A stretch of 64,000 bases of DNA from Spongiibacter nanhainus (GCF_016132545.1 NZ_CP066167.1:3532001-3596000); one strand, 5' to 3'; numbered from the stretch's first letter, positions 16,892 to 26,741 are shown. The notes: generated from the sequence alone by a model not told the origin. A program made the numbers and translations.

Positions 16892-19324
16892 ATGAGAATG
16901 CGATACGGACTTAAATACATCACTGCTGCGCTGCTAGTGGCAGGCGCAAGTGGTGCACTGGCCGCACCGGCCCTCGAGGAAGTGGTGGTGACGGCTCAAA
17001 AGCGGACCCAAAGTGCGCAGGATGTTCCTATCGCGGTGACGGCCCTATCTCAAGACGCCATGCGTGAAGCCGGCGTATTCGACGTCGCCGACCTCACCGA
17101 CGTCAACCCCAGTATCAGCTTTGACGCAGGCCAAAGCTCGCAAAACTCCAGCCTCAAAATCCGCGGTATCGGCACCGTGGGCAACGGCCGTACCTTTGAA
17201 GGTGCCGTGGGCGTCTTTATCGACGGCGTGTATCGTTCACGTTCAGGCATGGCCCTGCAGGATATGAATGATATCGGCTCACTGGAACTATTGCGCGGCC
17301 CTCAAGGCACGCTATTTGGTAAAAACACCGTAGCCGGCGCCCTCTCCCTCACCAGTAACAAACCCAACTTTGACGGCATCAACGGCAACGCCGAGGTGCT
17401 GGGCGGCAGCTACAACAAGGAGTTTGTCTCCGCTGCAGTTAATCTGCCAGTTTCAGATAATCACGCCCTGCGTTTTTCTGTGGTCAGTAACAAACAAGAC
17501 GGCTTCTATCGCAGTCGCCAATTCGATCGCACCTACAACCAAACTGACCGTCTGAGCGCCAAAGCCCAATGGCTGTGGGATGTCAGCGATACATTAAGCT
17601 CCTGGCTGGTTCTGGACTACTCTAAGTCCGATGCAGGTTGCTGTTGGGGTAGCGTACAGGTCGTTAGCGGTCCACTTACCGACGACATCGAGTATTACGC
17701 TAACCTGCGGGGACGGGACTTCTACAAACAGGGCCCGGCAGAAGACCAGCGTCTGACCAACAACAACCAGGACTCTGAAGAATTCCGCGAAGATATCGGC
17801 CTGGCCTGGACCCTGGACTGGGCTCTGGAATCCGGTGATCTAAAATCGGTCACTGGTATTCGTCGCTTTAAAGACGAACAGATTCGCGGTGACGCCGACT
17901 TTGGCCCGGCTCATATCATCGTGCTGTCTGAGCCTACCCAGATTGATTTTTTCTCCCAGGAAATTAACTTCTCTACCACCTGGGGTCGCACCGATATTGT
18001 CGCCGGCCTGTTTTACTCCGAAGAGGAATACACCAGTACCCGACAATTCATTGCCGACACCGACAGTAATAACTATGCCAGCTTCCGCACCACTCGGGCC
18101 ATTCCCGAATTGCTGGGCCTTAGCGTTGATACCGCCCCCCTGTGCCGTCCGCCGGGCATGACCCTGGGTTGCACCGCCACACTGAGCCTGATTGGTAATC
18201 TGGTGGGTATTCAGGCCTTCGACCTGTTCCCCTCCACCCCCGGCGACCGCATTACCGAAGATTATTACTACCAGGATGCCAGCAGTGCGGCGGCCTTTTT
18301 CCACACCCAAACCCACTTTGACAATGGCTTCACACTGGTTGCCGGTGCCCGCTACAGCCAGGACAAAAAAGACGGCGGCTACGACCAGGTATACTGGTAT
18401 AACTCGGAGTTAGCGCAGATCATTATGGCAACTGGATTGCTGGGCCCCACCCCCACTGGCAATCTGACCACACCACGGAACGCCTTTGATCTGTTCGGCA
18501 TCTACAACTCACCCAGCTTTAAGGACGACTACGAAAGCAGCGTTGTCACTACCACGGTATCAGGCACCTACGAGCTGGCCGATGACGTAATGACTTACCT
18601 GACTTTCTCCAAGGGCTATAAGTCCGGTGCAGTTAACCTGTTTCAGGAAGCCGTTAACCAGAACAACACCAGCTACGAGCCCGAATACGCCACCAGCTGG
18701 GAACTGGGTTTGAAGTCCCGTTACTGGGATGGCCGCGCACAAACCAACATTGCGCTGTTCGATACCATTTACGAAGATCTGCAAATTAACTTCTTCGATG
18801 GCTTCAACTTCTTTACCCGCAACACTGGTGAAGCAACCTCCCGGGGTATCGAAATTGAAAACACCGCACAAATTACCGACCGCCTGCGGGGCAGCTTGAG
18901 CATCACCTACCTCAAGGCGGAGTTTTCCGACCTGGGCAATGCGCCGGAAACTATTCGTCACCTCGACGGCCGGCAAACCCCTCGTGCACCAGACCTGTCT
19001 GGGGTCGCAGCGCTTAGCTACGAGCAGCCCTTTACGCCGTCACTCGCTGGCTACGGTCGCATTTCTGCTTCTTACAGCGGCGAGCACTGGGCCAGCCCGG
19101 ATACCCCCGACGAGCCCACCCAGGGACCCTACACCTTGTTGGACCTGACCCTGGGGTTGCGCTACTTCGGTGACAATGACTACGACCTGAGCTTTTTCTG
19201 CAAGAACTGCACAGACGTCACCTACCGCACCATCTACTTTGCGATGCCAGTGCAAGAGGGCTCGTTTAACGCCTACCTCAATGAACCCCGACAAGTGGGT
19301 CTTAGCCTGAAAGCACACTTCTAA
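16892..19324 (+). CDS. TonB-dependent outer-membrane receptor 3
   Basis: About 810 residues. Signal peptide cut after GALA, then APALEEVVVTAQKRTQSAQDVP opening the plug; LKIRGIGTVGNGRTFEGAVG and LELLRGPQGTLFGKNTVAGA are plug motifs, and the C-terminus is Phe (LSLKAHF). AGAGAGG precedes the start, with in-frame ATGs at 16892 and 16898. It lies between RoxA-like copy 3 and the P450, 23 bp from the latter, so receptor and P450 are probably co-transcribed. That supports uptake of a substrate the P450 or later enzymes work on. Confidence 0.9.
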   Translation: MRMRYGLKYITAALLVAGASGALAAPALEEVVVTAQKRTQSAQDVPIAVTALSQDAMREAGVFDVADLTDVNPSISFDAGQSSQNSSLKIRGIGTVGNGRTFEGAVGVFIDGVYRSRSGMALQDMNDIGSLELLRGPQGTLFGKNTVAGALSLTSNKPNFDGINGNAEVLGGSYNKEFVSAAVNLPVSDNHALRFSVVSNKQDGFYRSRQFDRTYNQTDRLSAKAQWLWDVSDTLSSWLVLDYSKSDAGCCWGSVQVVSGPLTDDIEYYANLRGRDFYKQGPAEDQRLTNNNQDSEEFREDIGLAWTLDWALESGDLKSVTGIRRFKDEQIRGDADFGPAHIIVLSEPTQIDFFSQEINFSTTWGRTDIVAGLFYSEEEYTSTRQFIADTDSNNYASFRTTRAIPELLGLSVDTAPLCRPPGMTLGCTATLSLIGNLVGIQAFDLFPSTPGDRITEDYYYQDASSAAAFFHTQTHFDNGFTLVAGARYSQDKKDGGYDQVYWYNSELAQIIMATGLLGPTPTGNLTTPRNAFDLFGIYNSPSFKDDYESSVVTTTVSGTYELADDVMTYLTFSKGYKSGAVNLFQEAVNQNNTSYEPEYATSWELGLKSRYWDGRAQTNIALFDTIYEDLQINFFDGFNFFTRNTGEATSRGIEIENTAQITDRLRGSLSITYLKAEFSDLGNAPETIRHLDGRQTPRAPDLSGVAALSYEQPFTPSLAGYGRISASYSGEHWASPDTPDEPTQGPYTLLDLTLGLRYFGDNDYDLSFFCKNCTDVTYRTIYFAMPVQEGSFNAYLNEPRQVGLSLKAHF

Positions 19325-19347
19325 TTGACGAACCCGGGGAACGAACT

Positions 19348-20592
19348 ATGAGCAGCAGCAAGGCCAACACCATACTCAGCGAGCCTCTGGGTTACGCAAA
19401 CCCAGAGGCTATTCGCAGCAAACTGGATGAGCTGCGCACCACTGAGCCGGTGTGTTGGGTTGAGCCAGAGGACATTCGCCCCTACTGGGCGATTACTCGC
19501 TACGACGATATTCGCTATATCGAATCGCACCCAGAACTGTTCAGCGCTGAGCCTCGCGCGGTACTGATTCTCGAAGCCCTTGAGAAGGAAAATCAAGAGC
19601 GCTTCGGTGAAATCATGGGCGTTAAAACCCTAGTCCACATGGAAGGTGAGCGGCATATGGCGCTGCGTAAGATCACCCGGGACTGGTTTATGCCGACCAA
19701 TATCGCCAAGCTACGCGGCCACGTCGCCGAGCTGGCGGAGGGCTTTATCCAGCGTATGCGCGATAAAGGCGGTGAATGCGACTTTGCTGCCGATATCGCC
19801 TTCTGGTATCCCCTTCGCGTGGTGCTGCAGCTGATCGGTATTCCCGAGCAGGATGAAGCGCAGATTCTGCGTTTGACCCAGCAACTGTTCGCGCCGGAAA
19901 GTTTCGCCACCGACGACAAAGACACCATGACCGTGTTTTTGGAGACGGTAACGGAAATGGGCGGCTACTTCAGTGCGCTGGCTGCCGACCGCCGCCAAAA
20001 CCCCGGCGATGACATTGCCAGCATCCTCTCCAACGCCAAACTGGATGGGGAATTGATCGATGACTTCACCCTGACCTCCTACTTTGTGCTACTAGCTACC
20101 GCCGGCCACGATACCACCAGCGCCAGTTTGGCCGGTGGGCTCCAGGCCCTGCTCACTCACCCCGAGCAGCATCAGAAGCTTCTCGCCGAACCGGCGCTAA
20201 TGCCCCAGGCCGCCGATGAAATGATTCGCTGGGTGACCCCGGTGAAGCATTTCGCCAGAACCGTATTGGCCGATACCGAGATTCGCGGTGTGCCTATCAA
20301 GAAAGGGGATACGGTTGCCATGTTCTTTGAATCGGGCAACCGGGACGCAGAAGCCATCGAACGTCCCTTGGAATTTGATGTCACCCGCAAGGCCAGTAAG
20401 CACATTGCCTTTGGCTATGGGCGGCACAACTGCCTGGGCATGCACTTAGCCCGTATGGAGGTGGAAACCTTTATGCGGCTGTTACTGCCACAACTTGAGA
20501 GCATCGAGCTCAATGGTGAGCCCAGCTTTATTCCCAGTCACTTTGTTAGCGGTTTGAGCTCTCTGCCGATCAAATATCGCTTTAAAGCCTAA
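19348..20592 (+). CDS. Cytochrome P450, CYP108 (P450terp)-like
   Basis: 414-residue soluble bacterial P450. The oxygen-activating I-helix is A252-G-H-D-T-T257. The K-helix EMIRWVTPVK gives ExxR, and the haem loop FGYGRHNCLG holds the thiolate ligand C362. The block RWVTPVKHFARTVLADTEIR resembles, from memory, that of CYP108 enzymes, which hydroxylate monoterpenes or related aromatics. The gene follows TonB receptor 3 by 23 bp. No ferredoxin or ferredoxin reductase gene is nearby, so redox partners must come from elsewhere. A terpenoid-like or alicyclic substrate is inferred from family and context. Confidence 0.9.
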   Translation: MSSSKANTILSEPLGYANPEAIRSKLDELRTTEPVCWVEPEDIRPYWAITRYDDIRYIESHPELFSAEPRAVLILEALEKENQERFGEIMGVKTLVHMEGERHMALRKITRDWFMPTNIAKLRGHVAELAEGFIQRMRDKGGECDFAADIAFWYPLRVVLQLIGIPEQDEAQILRLTQQLFAPESFATDDKDTMTVFLETVTEMGGYFSALAADRRQNPGDDIASILSNAKLDGELIDDFTLTSYFVLLATAGHDTTSASLAGGLQALLTHPEQHQKLLAEPALMPQAADEMIRWVTPVKHFARTVLADTEIRGVPIKKGDTVAMFFESGNRDAEAIERPLEFDVTRKASKHIAFGYGRHNCLGMHLARMEVETFMRLLLPQLESIELNGEPSFIPSHFVSGLSSLPIKYRFKA

Positions 20593-20615
20593 GACCGAAA
20601 CATCGCGGCATACTC

Positions 20616-20646
20616 AAAAGGCGGCTCCAATAGGGCCGCCTTTTTT
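20616..20646 (+). terminator. Rho-independent terminator after the P450 gene
   Basis: AAAAGGCGGC and GCCGCCTTTT form a long stem around TCCAATAGG, followed by a T-run. It also works in the other orientation and so may end the convergent permease gene. Confidence 0.85.
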
Positions 20647-20700
20647 ATTTGCTTTCTACACGCCTCTTCAACACCTTGCTTGCCTAATAGTAAACAGGCC

Positions 20701-21819
20701 CTAGGCAGCCAGATTCATCACCCAGGCGACGACCAAAACCTGGGGCACTGTCAGCAAGGGCAAAAACAGAGCTATTTTCCAGGACCGAGTAGTGTCTTTC
20801 AGAATCATCACCTCGGTGTAGTCAGTCGACACCCCTGTCATTAAAAACGCAAAGCCGTTACCCGGTGCTCCCGCACGACCTACCAAATCGGCTGCTATCG
20901 GTGTGGACCCTTCAGAGCACACCTCAAGGATGGTCGCCACCAACATGGTTAAACCGAGCCCAGCCAAAGTGGGCCCGAAATAGGTTTCGAACATGTCGGC
21001 GCTGACAAAGGCCCGCACCAGACTGGCCAGCAGCACACCAAAGAAAATCCATCGCAGTACCATTCGCGATTCCATCACCCCGGCGCGCAGCATGCTGCGC
21101 CAGAAACCCCGGTTAAATTGGGTGTTCGACAGGCCTTTTTTCGTCTCGGCCCAGAAGCGAAAATCCTCGGGCAAGTCGCCCCGGGCAGGATTGTCTGGCA
21201 ACACACCCCGACTGACGAAACTGTCAAACAACAAGCCCACCACAATGGCAATCGCCATCGACATCACGATAAAGGCAATCGTCCATGGCAGGCCGATTAA
21301 AGCAATCAGCACCAAGGTCAGGGAGAAGGAGTTCCACGGGCTGGCCACCAGCAAGGCAATGACCTGGCCGATACTGGCGCCCCGCTCGTAGAGCTTGGCA
21401 CCCACCATCAAAATGCCGTGGCTGCACAAGTCCAGCATAACACCGGCCGCCGTGGCACGGAGAACGCCCACCGGGCCGCGTCGAGTGCCCAGTACCGACA
21501 TCACAAATTCCCGCGGGACTTTTGACAGCACGGCTACCATCATCATGCCTAATAGCAAGCCCCACCACATGGTATTAATCAGCTCGACAACCGACGAGGC
21601 CAGGGTTTGATACCAGGAGGCCCAGCCAGTGCTGGACGGCAATACGGTATAGTGCAAATACAAGACCACGACGCCCAGCAGCGAGCCCCACAGCAAATAG
21701 TCCGGACCACCGTCATGACAACCCGGACCGTGCTGATGTTGTTGAGGGTTATTCTCTTCAGCATTGCTATGGCCAGCACTGCAATGCTCGCCACTGTGAT
21801 GGTGGTGATGCTCTGACAC
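20701..21819 (-). CDS. Permease of the DUF318/ArsP_1 family, His-rich N-terminus (SO_0444 Cu/Zn-efflux type)
   Basis: 372 residues. The N-terminus is rich in His and Cys (SEHHHHHSGEHCSAGHSN, HQHGPGCHDGG), typical of metal handling. Several membrane segments follow with family motifs LCSHGI, VASPWNSFSL, EVCSEGSTPIAADL and TGVSTDYTEVM. Proteins of this family are predicted or shown to export metals or metalloids. It is transcribed alone and opposite to its neighbours, so it may be a housekeeping insertion between the P450 and carboxylase genes. The exact metal cannot be told from sequence. Confidence 0.75.
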   Translation of the reverse strand: MSEHHHHHSGEHCSAGHSNAEENNPQQHQHGPGCHDGGPDYLLWGSLLGVVVLYLHYTVLPSSTGWASWYQTLASSVVELINTMWWGLLLGMMMVAVLSKVPREFVMSVLGTRRGPVGVLRATAAGVMLDLCSHGILMVGAKLYERGASIGQVIALLVASPWNSFSLTLVLIALIGLPWTIAFIVMSMAIAIVVGLLFDSFVSRGVLPDNPARGDLPEDFRFWAETKKGLSNTQFNRGFWRSMLRAGVMESRMVLRWIFFGVLLASLVRAFVSADMFETYFGPTLAGLGLTMLVATILEVCSEGSTPIAADLVGRAGAPGNGFAFLMTGVSTDYTEVMILKDTTRSWKIALFLPLLTVPQVLVVAWVMNLAA

Positions 21820-21904
21820 GGTGACCTCCCTTTAATAGTGGCCTTCACGTCGTTGCTGGCTCACTTTGTGTAAACCCAGTGTTGGTTTCTGGCTAGGCAT
21901 TAAC

Positions 21905-21924
21905 TGGCATCTGTACAGATGCCA
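21905..21924. promoter_or_regulatory. 20-bp perfect palindrome, candidate operator
   Basis: TGGCATCTGTACAGATGCCA is a perfect 20-bp dyad in the 338-bp divergent gap between the permease gene (start 21819) and the acyl-CoA carboxylase gene (start 22158). Its length and symmetry fit a dimeric repressor site. It could control either gene. The rest of this gap holds no gene. Confidence 0.55.
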
Positions 21925-22157
21925 ATCATGTCACCACTCACTGTCCGGCCAAGACTGCCCGCTGTCAAGCCGGCAACCCGGTGTGACTTCAAGGTGCCCA
22001 TTCACGCCATCAGTTCGGAAAGGACACTGTATTTAGTTGCCTAAGCCCGTGTGAATCAGCCCCTCATTCATGGTAAAACTCGGGGCTATCTTGTGCAGCC
22101 TCCTTGTGCAACTTCGCGCAGTAACACACGCCGATTTTAACGACCGAGAATAACTAC

Positions 22158-25100
22158 ATGTCCAGCCAAGTTCCGCCCTCTCCATCACCCCGCCCAATCC
22201 ATCGCCTGCTCATCGCCAATCGCGGTGAAGTGGCTGTCCGCATTGCCCGCAGCGCTGTTGAAATGGACATTGAAACAGTCGCCGTTTTCAGTGAGGACGA
22301 CGCCAGCTGCGGGCACCTTCGGCACGCCAATATTAGTCACCCTTTGTCAGGGACGGGGGCGGCAGCCTACCTGGATATCCAGGCCCTTATCTCCGCGGCA
22401 AAACACCATCAATGCGATGCGGTACACCCTGGCTACGGCTTATTGAGCGAAAACCCGGCCCTCGCTGAGGCCTGCCTACAGGAAGGGCTCATCTTTGTCG
22501 GCCCGGACGCTGCCACGCTTAGCAAACTAGGGGACAAAAGCCGCGCCCGGCAATTGGCTCAACAATCGGGCCTCGCCATCAGCGCGGGAACCGAAGGAGC
22601 CACCTCGTTGGAGGACGCCACCGCGTTTTTCAACGCCCTCCCTGCCGGCAACTCAATGATGATCAAGGCCTTGGCCGGGGGCGGCGGCAAGGGTATGCGG
22701 GTAGTAAAGCGGGCCGACGAGCTCAATACCGCTTACCAGCGCTGTCAGAGCGAGGCACAGCGAGCCTTTGGTAGCGCTGAGGTGTACGTCGAGCGCTATA
22801 TCGCCAACGCCCGCCATATTGAGGTCCAAATCGCTGGCGATGGCGATCAGGTTGTGCATCTCGGGGAGCGGGAGTGCAGCCTGCAACGGCAACACCAAAA
22901 GTTGATGGAAATAGCCCCGAGCCCAAGTCTCGACAAACAGACCCGCCAAGCCATCCTCGACGCTGCCCTGCGCATCGCCCAGGCCTGCCACTATCGCGGC
23001 CTTGCGACGGTGGAGTTTTTGCTTGATCAGGACAGCGGCGAATTCGTATTTTTGGAGGTTAACCCCCGCCTTCAGGTGGAGCACACTGTCACTGAAGAGG
23101 TATACGGCATGGACTTGGTCGCGGTGCAATTGCAACTGGCGGCGGGCCGCTCCCTCGCCAACCTCAATCTACTGGGGAGTGCCTCATCCCCGTCACACTC
23201 GCCTAGAGGCTATGCCATACAGCTGCGGATCAATGCCGAGCAGCTCTCTTCTGAGGGGACGGCATTGCCCGCATCGGGGACCCTTACCGAGTTTCGGCCA
23301 CCGGGCGGCCCGGGAATACGGCTGGACACCCATGCCTACGCCGGTTACACCCCTAACGGGGCCTTCGACTCTTTGCTGGCAAAACTAGTGGTCAGCTCCC
23401 CTACGGCGGACTTCGCCGCTGTGATCCGCAAGGCCCGGCGTGCCGTGGAGGAGTTTTGCATTAGCGGCATCGCCACCAATCTGAGCTTTTTCAGCAAACT
23501 CCTGGCCAGAGAGGATGTAACGCGCAACACCGTGAACACCCGCTATGTAGAGCTTCACGCCGCCGAACTGTGCGATACCGGCAGCGGCAATAGCGCCCCT
23601 GACTCCGGTGAGATTTGCGCTCCGCTTAATGGCATCGTTAACAGCGTCACCGTCAGTGACGGCGAGCGCGTGGCTCAAGGTCAAGAGCTGGCAACTATCG
23701 AAGCCATGAAACTGGAGCACGCCATCACCGCGCCGAGCCATGGCGTGATTACCTCAGTTTGCGGTCGTGCAGGTGAGCCGGTTACACAGGGCCAGGCGCT
23801 CTTCACCTTCGAAACTGGGGAGGCCGACACAACACAGGCAGCCACGGAGTCCCATCAGGACCTGGATGCGGTGCGCCCAGACCTGGCACTGCTGCAGGCA
23901 CGACTCGCCGAAACCGAGGACTCAGCGCGGCCTCGTGCGGTGGAAAAGCGGCGCAGCCGGGGACAACGCACCGCCCGGGAAAACATCGCCGACCTCTGTG
24001 ACCCGGGCAGTTTCACCGAGTACGGCCAACTGACCGTTGCCTATCTCCACGCCCGCCACAGCGACGAAACCCTACGGGAAACCACCCCAGCCGATGGCTT
24101 TGTGATGGGCATGGCGACAATCAACGCCAGCCTGGTGGGCGAAAGCGCCGCTCAGGTTGTGGTGGGCAGTTACGACGCCACTGTGATGGCAGGCACCCAA
24201 GGCCACAAGAATCATCAGAAAACCGATCGGCTATTTGACCTGGCACGTGAACACCGCCTGCCGCTGGTACTGTTTGCAGAGGGTGGCGGCGGCCGGCCCC
24301 GGGAAGATCCCGTCACCATCGCCGCTCTGCAAAACGAGTCCTTTCGCAAACTGGCTGAATTGAGTGGCCACGTTCCTGTAGTGGGCATCGTGTCCGGTCG
24401 CTGTTTTGCCGGCAACGCCGCTCTGCTCGGTATGGCGGATGTCATTATCGCCACCGACAACAGCAATATCGGCATGGCTGGGCCAGCGCTGATCGAGGCC
24501 GGCGGACTCGGGCAATTTGCCCCAGAGGACATTGGCCCCATCGGCACTCAGCGGCGCAATGGAGTAGTGGATATCAGCGTAAAGGATGAGGCCGAGGCCG
24601 TGGCGGTCGGTAAAGCCTACCTGTCCTATTTCCAGGGTCCAGTCCAGCACTGGCAAGCCGACGATCCACGCCGCTTACGCCATGTCATTCCAGAAAACCG
24701 GCTGCGGGCCTACGATGTTCGCCGGGTAATCCATACCCTGGCAGATAGCGACTCGGTATTGGAATTGCGCCGGGACTTTGGTCAAGCCTACGTCACCGCA
24801 CTGATACGAATCGAGGGTCGACCGATGGGGGTGATAGCCAATAATCCGCTGCACAATGCCGGCGCCATCGACGCCGACAGCGCTGACAAAGCGTCGCGGT
24901 TTATGCGGCTCTGTGATGCCCACCGCCTGCCCATCCTGTCGCTGATCGATACCCCGGGGATCATGGTGGGGCCGGAGGCCGAGGAAAGCGCACTGGTGCG
25001 CCACGCCGCTCGCCTGTTTGTCACCGCCGCGTCCATCACCGTGCCGATATTTGCCATTGTGCTGCGCAAAGCCTACGGCCTTGGCGCCATGGCCGCCGCC

Positions 25101-25421
25101 GGCGGCGATTTCCACACACCCTTTTTTACCGTCGCCTGGCCCACCGGGGAGCTGGGTGGAATGGGCTTGGAAGGTGGGGTCAGACTGGCCTATAAAAAAG
25201 AACTTGAGGCCATCACCGATCCCGAGGAGCGGCAGCGTTTCTTTGAGGAACGGGTCGCCTCTCGCTACCGAAAGGGTCAGGCCACCTATATCGCCAGTTA
25301 CTTTGAGCTGGATGCCGTCATCGACCCCGCCGATTCTCGCCAATGGATACGGCGTGGCCTGGATGCCACCGCCAATTCACTGGCAAAGAGCAGTAAAGGC
25401 CGCTTTATCGACACCTGGTAG
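22158..25421 (+). CDS. Single-chain biotin-dependent acyl-CoA carboxylase (BC-BCCP-CT fusion)
   Basis: 1087 residues combining all activities. Residues about 15-460 are biotin carboxylase (RLLIANRGEVAVRIARSA, ALAGGGGKGMRVV ATP-grasp loop, EVNPRLQVEHTVTEEV). Residues about 485-555 are biotin carboxyl carrier, with the biotin lysine K518 in EAMKLEH. From about 590 to the end is a fused carboxyltransferase (FAEGGGGRPRED, GRCFAGNAALLG, SLIDTPGIMVGPEAE). Single-chain enzymes of this layout include a long-chain acyl-CoA carboxylase of Mycobacterium. In isoprenoid catabolism (atu/liu) geranyl- and methylcrotonyl-CoA are carboxylated by two-subunit relatives, so a branched acyl-CoA substrate is an attractive but unproven inference. 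It precedes a LysR regulator and the second DUF2236 gene. Confidence 0.9.
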   Translation: MSSQVPPSPSPRPIHRLLIANRGEVAVRIARSAVEMDIETVAVFSEDDASCGHLRHANISHPLSGTGAAAYLDIQALISAAKHHQCDAVHPGYGLLSENPALAEACLQEGLIFVGPDAATLSKLGDKSRARQLAQQSGLAISAGTEGATSLEDATAFFNALPAGNSMMIKALAGGGGKGMRVVKRADELNTAYQRCQSEAQRAFGSAEVYVERYIANARHIEVQIAGDGDQVVHLGERECSLQRQHQKLMEIAPSPSLDKQTRQAILDAALRIAQACHYRGLATVEFLLDQDSGEFVFLEVNPRLQVEHTVTEEVYGMDLVAVQLQLAAGRSLANLNLLGSASSPSHSPRGYAIQLRINAEQLSSEGTALPASGTLTEFRPPGGPGIRLDTHAYAGYTPNGAFDSLLAKLVVSSPTADFAAVIRKARRAVEEFCISGIATNLSFFSKLLAREDVTRNTVNTRYVELHAAELCDTGSGNSAPDSGEICAPLNGIVNSVTVSDGERVAQGQELATIEAMKLEHAITAPSHGVITSVCGRAGEPVTQGQALFTFETGEADTTQAATESHQDLDAVRPDLALLQARLAETEDSARPRAVEKRRSRGQRTARENIADLCDPGSFTEYGQLTVAYLHARHSDETLRETTPADGFVMGMATINASLVGESAAQVVVGSYDATVMAGTQGHKNHQKTDRLFDLAREHRLPLVLFAEGGGGRPREDPVTIAALQNESFRKLAELSGHVPVVGIVSGRCFAGNAALLGMADVIIATDNSNIGMAGPALIEAGGLGQFAPEDIGPIGTQRRNGVVDISVKDEAEAVAVGKAYLSYFQGPVQHWQADDPRRLRHVIPENRLRAYDVRRVIHTLADSDSVLELRRDFGQAYVTALIRIEGRPMGVIANNPLHNAGAIDADSADKASRFMRLCDAHRLPILSLIDTPGIMVGPEAEESALVRHAARLFVTAASITVPIFAIVLRKAYGLGAMAAAGGDFHTPFFTVAWPTGELGGMGLEGGVRLAYKKELEAITDPEERQRFFEERVASRYRKGQATYIASYFELDAVIDPADSRQWIRRGLDATANSLAKSSKGRFIDTW

Positions 25422-25594
25422 TGGACCAAGCTAGCGTGTTGCGCTCCAGGTCAGCAGGCCCAGGGGCGACCAAGTGTGAGGCGACCGGATATGAGGGGGT
25501 AAGGCATGGGATTCAATACATCCAAAATCAACCATTGGGTTACACTGTGGCAAAACAAGCCCGCCCTTCAACAGCCTGAATATATGTAGCCGAT

Positions 25595-26524
25595 ATGAAA
25601 GTGAACCTGCGCTCCGTCGACCTCAACCTGCTCACGATCTTTGACGCCTTGGTGCAGGAGCAGAACATGTCCCGGGCGGCAGAGAAACTGGGTATGAGTC
25701 AGCCAGCGGTGAGCTCTGCTTTGCAGCGGCTGCGACTGACCTTCAAAGACGAGTTATTTATCCGCAGCGCCGCCGGGATGATTCCCACTCCCAGAGCACG
25801 GACGATTCACGACAAGGTTCAGGAGTCCCTGTCACTCATCGCCGCCGCTATAAGCACAGAAGGCGACTTTGACCCGGCAAGCGAGGAGCGGGAATTTACA
25901 CTGCTGGCGGACGACTACTTGGAGATGGTGTCCTTTGGCCCACTGCTGGCCCAACTCGCCCAACTGGGCTCAGGGCTGAGCCTGTACAACAAGGTCCCCG
26001 ATAAACTCGATTTTGGCAGCGCCTTACGGCGCCTGGAGGCCGATGCGGCCATTCACTTTTCGCTGCCCGAGGACATGGACAAACTGGAAGGGGAACGAAT
26101 AAGCGAAGAGCCGCTGGTTGCAGTCTGTCGACAACAGCACCCCCGAATCGACAACGAACTGGACGCCAGTCGCTACTTTGATGAAGCGCACGTCTCCCTT
26201 ATTCGCAGCGATCAGGAAAAATCATTACTGGAAAAAGCTCTGGGCGGCGGCGTGTCGGTAGAGCGCAAAGTAAAGCTCTATATACACAGCTTCACAGCCA
26301 TGGCCTCGGTGGTTAGCCATACCGATACCATTGGCACCATGCCCATTACGATTGCCCAAACCCTGGCGCCAGCCTACCGGCTTAAAAGCTTCCCACTGCC
26401 ACTGGATATTAATACCATCCCAGTATGGCTGATGTGGCCCAGTGCCCTCAACAGCGACAGCGGTCATCGTTGGTTTATGCAATTTCTTCGCGACAACAGT
26501 GCAGCCAACAGTCTCAGCGAATAA
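25595..26524 (+). CDS. LysR-family transcriptional regulator
   Basis: 309 residues. N-terminal winged helix-turn-helix: LRSVDLNLLTIFDALVQEQN, SRAAEKLGMSQPAVSSALQR, then a periplasmic-binding-protein-like effector domain to the C-terminus. The Leu-rich SVDLNLL start is typical of the NodD/LeuO-like branch. It lies 173 bp after the carboxylase gene and 217 bp before the second DUF2236 gene, all on the plus strand. Local control of this catabolic block is the simplest reading. No strong Shine-Dalgarno sequence is seen; the ATG at 25595 is supported by the family N-terminus. Effector unknown. Confidence 0.9.
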   Translation: MKVNLRSVDLNLLTIFDALVQEQNMSRAAEKLGMSQPAVSSALQRLRLTFKDELFIRSAAGMIPTPRARTIHDKVQESLSLIAAAISTEGDFDPASEEREFTLLADDYLEMVSFGPLLAQLAQLGSGLSLYNKVPDKLDFGSALRRLEADAAIHFSLPEDMDKLEGERISEEPLVAVCRQQHPRIDNELDASRYFDEAHVSLIRSDQEKSLLEKALGGGVSVERKVKLYIHSFTAMASVVSHTDTIGTMPITIAQTLAPAYRLKSFPLPLDINTIPVWLMWPSALNSDSGHRWFMQFLRDNSAANSLSE

Positions 26525-26741
26525 CCTTCGGCGCGCCCCGCCCATTGAAATTTTGTATAGCCTTTATCCAGAGCACAAATAATAAAATCTTAAGCCTCTG
26601 TTTTTAATATGTTTTTTACAGCAACACCCGCCAAAAAACAACAAGCAACGACTGGGCAACGGCAGAGGATATTGCTAGGATTTTAGCCAAGCAAAATGCT
26701 GGCAACGCCGCCAGCAAGACCGGATTTAAAGAGGCACTGCC

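Noticed and set aside
24675-25343. 222-codon minus-strand frame inside the carboxylase gene
   Set aside because: Antisense to the conserved carboxyltransferase domain.
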